From Pedosphaera sp. (lineage in GTDB: Bacteria; Verrucomicrobiota; Verrucomicrobiia; Limisphaerales; UBA9464): 15,709 nt of DNA. Numbering within the stretch: the first letter of the stretch is position 1; the number at the start of each line of letters is the position of its first letter. Location of the stretch: contig SIAZ01000058.1 in the NCBI GenBank assembly GCA_009695405.1, positions 1 to 15,709 on the forward strand, written 5' to 3'. Shown here in pieces: positions 1 through 5,408 of this stretch. The notes beneath the pieces were generated by a model, which was not told the DNA's origin, did no database searches, and worked only from the letters and a program-made list of their open reading frames with translations. Both the position numbers and the translations under genes were made by a program.

Positions 1-890
1 CTCGTCACGCCGGGCATTCCGTGGTCGCCGCTCAAGACGATGACGGTCTTGTCGAGTTCGCCAGCCTCCTCAAGTTTCTTCAAGAGCACGCCGACGTAGG
101 CATCCACCGCTTGGCACTCGCCGAGATAGTCCGCCACGTCCTCGCGAATTTCCGCCACGTCGGGCATGGACTTTGGCAGCTTGCCCTTGAGCGCATCCGG
201 CTCGATGCCCCAGAGCTGCTTGCCGCTGCCCTTGATCCACGAGCGATGCGTCGTGGTGGTCCCGAACCAGTAATGCCACGCCTGGCCGGATTTTCATGCG
301 GCGAGGAAGTCGTCGAAGTTGTCCCGCACTTGGCCAAGGATTTTCTCCCGTGCGGCGGCGACTGTCTGCCCGTCCCCGACCATCTTCGTGACCTCCTCGG
401 AGAAGTTGTTACAGGCGTTTCCGGCCTTCTGATACGCGTATTGCTGGCCGCCGAAGCCCGCGTCCGCTGGTGTGCCGGGACTCCACACCTTAAAACTCTT
501 GCCGATGTGATAGCCCGCGTCGCGCAACAGCAGCGGGAAGGCGGGAATTTTCTCGTCCCACACCGCGCCTTGCAGAATGGCCGCGCGGCCTGTCTGGAAG
601 AAGTAGCGGCCCGACAGCAGCGAACTGCGGCACGGCGTGCAGCTCGGCGCGTTGACAAACGCGTTCTTGAACAGCGCTCCCTCGCGCGCCACTCGGTCTA
701 CGTTCGGCGTTTGGACCACGTCGTTGATGGTGGGCCGGCCATCGAGGCCCTTGTAACAACTGGCGTAACGCCCCCAGTCATCGGCGAAGACGAAGAGAAT
801 GTTCAAGCGCGGAGCCTCCGCAGCAAATGTTTGGACCACCGAGAGAATCAGCCCAGCCAGCAGCGCAAATGTGCGAATTGTGGTGCTCAT
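1..890 (-). pseudogene. Secreted sulfatase, interrupted by an in-frame TGA; partial at the window edge
   Basis: Type I (formylglycine) sulfatase, probably acting on sulfated polysaccharides or related sulfate esters outside the cytoplasm. From the ATG at 890 there is a signal peptide (about residues 1-24, ending near AEA), the metal-binding motif FADDWG (D37, D38) and the active-site motif CTPCR-SSLLSG. C84 is the residue expected to become formylglycine. Position 4 of the motif is Cys rather than the usual Ser/Ala, a variant I recall from PVC-group sulfatases. Residue 198 is followed by TGA (296-294), but the same frame continues with clear sulfatase sequence (HYWFG, THRSW, then SGDHGMPG with the metal-binding D-H pair) to the window edge, about 97 more codons. 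A single CGA-to-TGA change at an Arg codon would explain this. It is a recent pseudogene or a sequence error. The remaining C-terminus lies outside the window. Confidence 0.85.
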
Positions 891-962
891 AGTGGGAGTT
901 ATTGATAGATGGCGTGAGAGCTATCTGACGCTGGTAACAAGCTTTAAGGTAGGTATCTCCCT

Positions 963-1436
963 ATGAAAAGACATTCGAATTCTTCATCGTCTCTAAGCGT
1001 GGCCTCGGACCCACCGTTGCCAGTTCTCATTGCAGTAGATCCTCTCCCTGAGGCTCCACCAACTCAGCCGCCTTCCTATCGGCAAATTAAACTTGCTCTC
1101 GACGTCCATGCCGGCGACCTCATTGTGGTTCGCAGGGTCGATGGAGCGAAGCCTCAGCCCCCACAGAAAATGTCCTAAGACAATTTTCTTCGCTGGGTCG
1201 TTAAACAGAAATCTCAAGCTAAAGAAGTTTTCAGCTGCTACGAGGCGGGCCCGACTGGATATTGGCTTCACCGTAGGCTGATTGAGATAGGGATTCTAAA
1301 TTATGTTGTTTGTCCGACTTGCCTGGATGTGCGTCGAAGTGGAGTCAATAACGATAAGAGTGACGCGTTAGAGTTGGCAACCCGACTGGAAGGACATGTC
1401 CGTTCTTTCACGAACAACTTCGCAAAGACTAACTGA
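963..1436 (+). mobile_element. IS110-family transposase remnant (N-terminal DEDD domain only, in-frame stop)
   Basis: Reading on from the ATG at 963 through a TAA at 1176-1178 gives one continuous 157-residue frame to the TGA at 1434-1436. It resembles the N-terminal RuvC-like domain of IS110 transposases: a low-complexity Ser/Pro leader, KLALDVHA with the first Asp (D47), GAKPQPPQKMS, CYEAGPTGYWLHR with the Glu (E94), NYVVCPTCLDVRRSGV, and NDKSDALEL with the last two Asp (D131, D134). All four DEDD residues survive. The C-terminal transposase_20 domain, with its catalytic Ser, is missing. The last 15 or so residues after ATRLEGHV diverge from the family and are probably read-through into other DNA. 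The fragment stops 4 bp from the end of the converging ABC-transporter gene, so its insertion or deletion probably set that boundary. It is inactive. Confidence 0.8.
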
Positions 1437-1440
1437 GCAT

Positions 1441-2349
1441 TTAGCATTCGACTGAAGAAATCGAGGAGTCGAAGAATTCGACAAAAATCTCTTCGAGAGA
1501 AAGGGTAAAAATGAAGACTCGACTGCCTGAAATTTGCCGGACTGGATCTAATTGAAACTCGTTTTCGATGCGAACTAGTGCCGTAACTACTGGTCCCGTG
1601 GTCCGTGTACGAATAGCTCCAGGGATGACAAAATCTGCCGGCGGATGAGTTCCCTCAAAAACCACCTGCACTCGTCGTAGGGCCCGCTGCCAGTCTTCGA
1701 CTGAACCTTCGGCTACCATACGCCCTTGATCCATTATTCCGACATGTGACGCGAGGCGTTCGAGGTCAGGCAGTAAATGGGTGCTGAGCAGAAGGGTGGC
1801 GCCGTCGCCATGACTGAGAATTTCGGTGAGGCAAACCCGGAGGGCACGGCGCGCGACTGGGTCGAGACCCGAGGCGGGTTCATCAAGGATAAGGATTTCG
1901 GGTCGAGCGGCAATCGCGGTTGCTAGGGCCACTAATCGTTGGGTACCACCGGAAAGTTTACCAAGAGCCCTCTTCGAAGGTAGGTCCCAGCGTCGAGCGA
2001 GACTCCGGGCATACTCTTGGTCCCACCGATCGAAAAAATGCGCACTATACCGATAGAGATCTTCGAGGGTCATCCAGTCAGGAGCCATGTGACCCTGTGA
2101 AACATAGGAGATTTTCTGACGCAATTCTGGGCGAGCCTTCCAAAGATCTTGGCCGAGAATCTGGGCTGTCCCCGAGTCCGCGTGGACGAGTCCCATTAGC
2201 ATACGAAGGGTGGTGGTTTTACCTGCCCCATTGCGTCCGATAAGACCGTAAACCGATCCGGCTTTAATCTGCAGATCCAACCTATCGACAGCGACGAGAT
2301 CCGCCCCATAGGCTTTGGTCAGTTGGCGAGTCTCAATAGCGACGCGCAT
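1441..2349 (-). CDS. ABC transporter ATP-binding protein (YtrB-like)
   Basis: A 302-residue ATPase subunit that would power an exporter or other membrane ABC complex at the inner face of the membrane. All nucleotide-binding motifs are intact: Walker A GRNGAGKT (38-45), Q-loop Gln near 85, signature LSGGT (132-136, with Thr in place of Gln), Walker B ILILDE (152-157), and the switch His in LLSTH (191). The last 80 or so residues form the small beta-rich C-terminal region usual in this exporter class. The ATG at 2349 lies 14 bp after the gntR stop, so the two genes are very likely cotranscribed. GntR/YtrA genes followed by such an ATPase normally continue into a membrane permease. None is present here: an IS110 fragment begins 4 bp beyond the stop. 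The ATPase may be an orphan or may work with a permease encoded elsewhere. The substrate is not predictable. Confidence 0.9.
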   Translation of the reverse strand: MRVAIETRQLTKAYGADLVAVDRLDLQIKAGSVYGLIGRNGAGKTTTLRMLMGLVHADSGTAQILGQDLWKARPELRQKISYVSQGHMAPDWMTLEDLYRYSAHFFDRWDQEYARSLARRWDLPSKRALGKLSGGTQRLVALATAIAARPEILILDEPASGLDPVARRALRVCLTEILSHGDGATLLLSTHLLPDLERLASHVGIMDQGRMVAEGSVEDWQRALRRVQVVFEGTHPPADFVIPGAIRTRTTGPVVTALVRIENEFQLDPVRQISGSRVFIFTLSLEEIFVEFFDSSISSVEC

Positions 2350-2363
2350 GGCTCTAGGGAAAA

Positions 2364-2807
2364 TTAGCGCTGAGCGCTGGCGGAGAATTTAACCGGTGAG
2401 TTATCATCGGTATAGGATGGGTTGACGGCATCTAGTTCTTCACGAACGACGTCGATGACTCGGGGTGAGGTCACATGGAGTTGAATCGCTTCGACAGCAA
2501 GATGCCGTGCACTACGGCGCAAAGCGTTTTCCTGTTCTTCAAGCGTGATTTGGCCCGCTTTTAGGGAAATAAAAGCCCCTTTGCCTTGGCGCATTTCTAA
2601 GACCCCCGCTTGTTCTAGTTCAAAATAAGATTTAACGATCGTAGTGGGATTAACCGTCAATGCAGAAGCGAGTTCTCGGATGGAAGGAAGTTGATCGCCG
2701 AGACGGAGAGTGCCTCCGGCAATGTAGTATTTTACTTGATCCATTATTTGTCGATAAACGGGGACGCCTGAGCGTTCGTCGATCTGAAAATGGAGTTGGT
2801 GAATCAT
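2364..2807 (-). CDS. GntR-family transcriptional regulator, YtrA type
   Basis: A 147-residue DNA-binding regulator. Residues about 12-80 form the GntR winged helix-turn-helix: GVPVYRQIMDQVKYYI, then GDQLPSIRELASALTVNP-TTIVKSYFELE and the wing GVLEMRQGKGAFI. The remaining 65 or so residues are a short helical tail (LEEQENALRRSARHLAVEAI) of the size found in the YtrA subfamily, with no FCD or UTRA effector domain. YtrA regulators usually repress their own operon, which encodes an ABC transporter. That fits the ATPase gene 14 bp downstream. Bases 'aagag' lie 4 nt before the ATG and may act as a weak ribosome binding site. A 7-bp stem hairpin lies in the leader (2825-2845). Confidence 0.9.
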   Translation of the reverse strand: MIHQLHFQIDERSGVPVYRQIMDQVKYYIAGGTLRLGDQLPSIRELASALTVNPTTIVKSYFELEQAGVLEMRQGKGAFISLKAGQITLEEQENALRRSARHLAVEAIQLHVTSPRVIDVVREELDAVNPSYTDDNSPVKFSASAQR

Positions 2808-2824
2808 TGATCTCTTAATCCTTT

Positions 2825-2845
2825 TCCGAGGTTTAGAGCCTCAGA
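2825..2845 (-). repeat. Short inverted repeat in the gntR leader
   Basis: TCCGAGG and CCTCAGA (plus strand) form a 7-bp stem with one G-U pair around a 7-nt loop, between the cysteine desulfurase stop and the gntR start. No T-run follows on either strand, so it is not a standard terminator. It could be an operator for the autoregulatory GntR protein or an mRNA hairpin. The function is unproven. Confidence 0.35.
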
Positions 2846-2899
2846 AAGGGCGGGTCCTTTGTGCATCGTGTTGGCGTCGTTCGCTAAGTTAGGGTGCTC

Positions 2900-4147
2900 T
2901 CAGGAAGTGATTCCTGCTCGAAGCATTTCTTCTCCGTGCTTCACACGTGCGGCTTCGATATCGTAATTATCGTTGTCGGTATGCTCTGGATTTAACGGGG
3001 AAATTTCCCGTAATCGTGCGATAATTAGGCCCAGTTTGGACAAAAGAAAATTGATATCTTCCTCGGTGTTGTAGATGCCCAAGCTGAAACGGACGCAACT
3101 CCGAGCCCGCATTGGGCTGAGCCCCATAGCGGTGAGGACATGGGAGGGGTCGAGAGATCCAGTGGTGCAGGCTGATCCAGAACTCGCACAAATTCCGACT
3201 TGATCAAGTTGGAGCAGAATCGCTTCTGCTTCGACGAAATCGAAGGCGATGTTGGAGGTGTTCGGGAGGCGATTGCTCCTATTTCCGTTACGAACAGTAT
3301 TGGGAATAGTGGAAAGGACTGTTGTCTCGAACCGATCTCGCAGCCCACGCACTCGAACATTTTCCTCTTCGATACTGGCTTGAGCCAAGTCGGCGGCCCG
3401 GCCGAAGGCGATAATATTGGCGACGTTTTCGGTGCCTCCACGACGCCCTCGTTCTTGATGGCCGCCGATCAGATACGGTTGATACTTAGTCCGGCGTTTG
3501 ACATAGAGCATTCCGATTCCCTTGGGTGCATGGAGCTTGTGAGCACTGAGGGAGAGGAAATCGACGCCGAGTTGGCGGACATCCAAACGGAGTTTGCCGG
3601 GAACTTGGACGGCATCAGTGTGGGAGAGCACACCGCGACTCCGGCAAATGGCGGCCATTTCTTCGATGGGAAAGAGAACGCCGGTTTCGTTATTGGCCAT
3701 CATCGCCGAGACGATGCCTGTATCCGGACGGATAGACTGCTCCAACAGATGGAGATCGAGTGAACCGTCGCTTTCGACGGGGAGGTAGGTAACCTGATAG
3801 CCTTGTTTTTCGAGGTAGGCACCGAAGTTAATATTCGCGCTATGTTCCACAGCCGTGGTGATCACGTGGCGTTTGCCCGTGGTAACGAGGGCACTGTGGA
3901 TGGCGGAGTTGTTTGCTTCTGTGCCGCAACTCGTAAAGACCACTTCTTTCGGGTCAGCATTAACCAGTGAAGCCACCTTTTCTCGAGCTTTTTCGAGATG
4001 TCCATGCACTTGGGCGCCAAAAGCGTAAGCGCTCGATGGATTACCCCACATCTCACTGAGGAACGGAATCATGGCCTCAACAACCTCAGGTGCAACTCGG
4101 GTCGTGGCGTTGTTATCGAAGTAACGGACCTTCGTGGAATCGATCAT
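2900..4147 (-). CDS. Cysteine desulfurase (NifS/IscS family)
   Basis: PLP-dependent cytoplasmic enzyme that takes sulfur from L-cysteine, giving alanine and an enzyme-bound persulfide for Fe-S cluster assembly, tRNA thiolation or related pathways. The 415-residue protein carries the family hallmarks in order: DNNATT (11-16), CGTEANN (74-80), the PLP-stacking His in EHSA (H102), NNETG (152-156), HTDAVQ with the PLP-contacting Asp178 and Gln181, the Schiff-base Lys in SAHKLHAPKG (K204; usual HGPKG, so one conserved Gly is Ala here), and the persulfide Cys in SSGSACTTGS (C327). The ATG at 4147 has no clear Shine-Dalgarno sequence. No scaffold (IscU), IscR or ferredoxin gene is adjacent, so it cannot be assigned firmly as IscS rather than a NifS-like paralogue. 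The gntR start is 92 bp downstream on the same strand. Confidence 0.95.
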   Translation of the reverse strand: MIDSTKVRYFDNNATTRVAPEVVEAMIPFLSEMWGNPSSAYAFGAQVHGHLEKAREKVASLVNADPKEVVFTSCGTEANNSAIHSALVTTGKRHVITTAVEHSANINFGAYLEKQGYQVTYLPVESDGSLDLHLLEQSIRPDTGIVSAMMANNETGVLFPIEEMAAICRSRGVLSHTDAVQVPGKLRLDVRQLGVDFLSLSAHKLHAPKGIGMLYVKRRTKYQPYLIGGHQERGRRGGTENVANIIAFGRAADLAQASIEEENVRVRGLRDRFETTVLSTIPNTVRNGNRSNRLPNTSNIAFDFVEAEAILLQLDQVGICASSGSACTTGSLDPSHVLTAMGLSPMRARSCVRFSLGIYNTEEDINFLLSKLGLIIARLREISPLNPEHTDNDNYDIEAARVKHGEEMLRAGITS

Positions 4148-4190
4148 TTTTGTAATCGGACTAATTTAGCCCGAATTTAAGAAGGAACGT

Positions 4191-4202
4191 ATCTCCGGAG
4201 AT
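4191..4202. repeat. 12-bp perfect palindrome in the cysteine desulfurase leader
   Basis: ATCTCCGGAGAT is a perfect palindrome about 43 bp before the cysteine desulfurase ATG and downstream of the candidate promoter. It could be an operator half-site or chance. Nothing in the window identifies a regulator for it. Confidence 0.3.
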
Positions 4203-4225
4203 CAGAGGTGCAAAGTAGGAAGTAG

Positions 4226-4253
4226 ATTATATATTGATTCAGAATAGGGCCAA
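4226..4253 (-). promoter_or_regulatory. Candidate sigma-70 promoter for cysteine desulfurase
   Basis: On the minus strand a perfect TATAAT (4231-4226) lies 16 nt after TTGGCC (4253-4248, 4 of 6 matches to TTGACA). It is about 80 bp upstream of the ATG at 4147, in a gap without a convincing gene. The -35 box falls inside one arm of the inverted repeat at 4242-4296. The -10 is strong and the -35 weak. Confidence 0.4.
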
Positions 4254-4296
4254 AGTGGTTTTCACCCGATAAATATCCAATACTTTGGCCCCATTC
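4242..4296. repeat. 15-bp inverted repeat with a 25-nt loop
   Basis: Arms 4242-4256 (GAATAGGGCCAAAGT) and 4282-4296 (ACTTTGGCCCCATTC) are complementary at 14 of 15 positions, and the fifteenth can form a G-U pair. It starts one base after the stop of the short ORF at 4297-4479 and lies upstream of cysteine desulfurase. That position suits transcription termination of the lytic transglycosylase operon, but no T-run follows. It could equally be a REP-like element or the trace of a small mobile element. No other copy is evident in the window. Confidence 0.6.
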
Positions 4297-4479
4297 CTAA
4301 AGTTGACTGCCGAAAAGTATTTTTGGTTCGGCCCCAAAAATTGACCTGTCGACATAGGATGCGACTAACGCGGTGGCAGCGGTGACCCTGAAGTTGCGAC
4401 GAGAGACGCGTTCGATCTGTCGACAGAATTCTTCAACGCCAAAGAGTCCAATCAATGACTCCGAGTCGGTGTCAGGCAT
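4297..4479 (-). CDS. Short ORF with a Tat-signal-like segment, probably a truncated remnant
   Basis: A 60-residue ORF whose ATG shares one base with the stop of the lytic transglycosylase gene (TAATG), which suggests translational coupling. Residues about 27-50 read VSRRNFRVTAATALVASYV-DRSIFGAEP. This resembles a twin-arginine export signal (S-R-R-x-F-x followed by a weakly hydrophobic stretch and an Ala-rich end). A Tat signal followed by only 10 or so residues and a TAG stop is not a plausible mature protein. The frame stays open for 39 more codons past the TAG (EWGQSIGYLSG and on, to TAA at 4179-4177). In PVC-group bacteria such signals commonly precede oxidoreductases or sugar-phosphate isomerase-like proteins. 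I read this as the N-terminus of such a gene after truncation, or less likely a small genuine protein. Family unknown. Confidence 0.4.
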   Translation of the reverse strand: MPDTDSESLIGLFGVEEFCRQIERVSRRNFRVTAATALVASYVDRSIFGAEPKILFGSQL

Positions 4480-5408
4480 TAGAGCTTCAGCAGGGAGCGC
4501 CCTTCGCGACGTTGAAGAATCGCTTCGAACTTGGGAACATACATCCGAGTTTCTACAGGTAGATAAGGGGCAAGAGTCTCGAAGCGAGTGGCATGGTGAC
4601 GGGTGATGAGCTTTTGCACCTTGCTTGGGCCGGCATTATAGGCGGCTAGAGCTAGTGGCCAGTCGTGGAATTGCCGATAAAGTTGATGCAAGTACTGTGC
4701 TGAAGCTCGGGTGTTTTTTTCGGCGTTATATCGTTCGTCGAATGGAAAGAGCGATAGGCCCCGCCCCTTGGCTGTGGCTGGCATCAGTTGAAACAAGCCC
4801 GCTGCGCCGGTTGGACTTCGAGCTTTGGGATCAAAGGAAGATTCTAGTTCCGCGAGCCACACCAAACCGGTGGGAACATTTTCGGCTTTAAAAATTTGTT
4901 TCAAACTGGGAACAAATCGCTTTGCGCCTTCGGGCCAAGGTTCGAGGGCAATCACTCGATCCCAAGCAACTCTTTGGGCGTTGGCTGAGGGAATAACTCG
5001 GCGGACGAGACCAGAGTTGGTACTCCCCGTAGGAGGTCGGATCTGAAGGGAATTGAGTTCTCGAGCGACTTCGAAGTAATTGAGACGCGAGCGGAGCCAA
5101 GGTGCGTAAGGGCGAAGAGATTCGTCCTGTTCGATCCAAGGCAGTATTTGGAGGGCAACCGGTTTTAGGAGCTCTAAATCATCTAAAGATTCTCCCTCGA
5201 GACGATCCTGTATCCGTTTGAGCCATTGTTTGGCTACCGACTCGTCGAGAGCCGGGAGATTTTGTAGAATATTGGTATCGATATTTTCTTGAAACCATCG
5301 CTGACCGACGCCGAGGATCGCGTTTAAATCTACCTCCTGCGCGCTGCTCTGTTTTATTTGCAGAATCCAAGCGAGAAAAAGGAGCGCGATGGTAGGCTCG
5401 CGACTCAT
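4479..5408 (-). CDS. Lytic murein transglycosylase (SLT domain)
   Basis: A periplasmic enzyme that cleaves the MurNAc-GlcNAc bond of peptidoglycan with formation of 1,6-anhydro-MurNAc. The 309-residue protein has an N-terminal signal segment (about 1-24, ending SSAQE), a helical region of about 120 residues, and a C-terminal goose-lysozyme-like SLT domain (about 165-300). SLT motifs are clear: LAELESSFDPKARS with the catalytic Glu (E189) in the ES motif, GAAGLFQLMPATAKGRGL, ALAAYNAGP (254-261), and ETRMYVPKF near the end. There is no LysM or other wall-binding domain. Its ATG overlaps the stop of the upstream propeller gene by ATGA (5405-5408), so the two are probably translationally coupled and one operon. 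The order in the operon is propeller protein, transglycosylase, Tat-like short ORF. Confidence 0.92.
   Translation of the reverse strand: MSREPTIALLFLAWILQIKQSSAQEVDLNAILGVGQRWFQENIDTNILQNLPALDESVAKQWLKRIQDRLEGESLDDLELLKPVALQILPWIEQDESLRPYAPWLRSRLNYFEVARELNSLQIRPPTGSTNSGLVRRVIPSANAQRVAWDRVIALEPWPEGAKRFVPSLKQIFKAENVPTGLVWLAELESSFDPKARSPTGAAGLFQLMPATAKGRGLSLFPFDERYNAEKNTRASAQYLHQLYRQFHDWPLALAAYNAGPSKVQKLITRHHATRFETLAPYLPVETRMYVPKFEAILQRREGRSLLKL

Noticed and set aside
294..296. Selenocysteine or reassigned TGA in the sulfatase
   Set aside because: The position is an Arg in the expected alignment, no selenocysteine gene or obvious SECIS is visible, and TGA ends other genes in this window.
21..905. 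A 294-codon plus-strand frame opposite the sulfatase
   Set aside because: It is the antisense of a clear sulfatase, has no recognisable domain and is low in hydrophobic order. Long antisense frames are expected in G+C-rich genes.
3200..3763. A 187-codon plus-strand frame inside cysteine desulfurase
   Set aside because: It mirrors the well-supported minus-strand gene and matches no family I know.
4320..4340. TTTTTGG/CCAAAAA hairpin as terminator of the transglycosylase operon
   Set aside because: The stem is A/T-rich, lies inside the short ORF and is not followed by a T-run on the transcribed strand.
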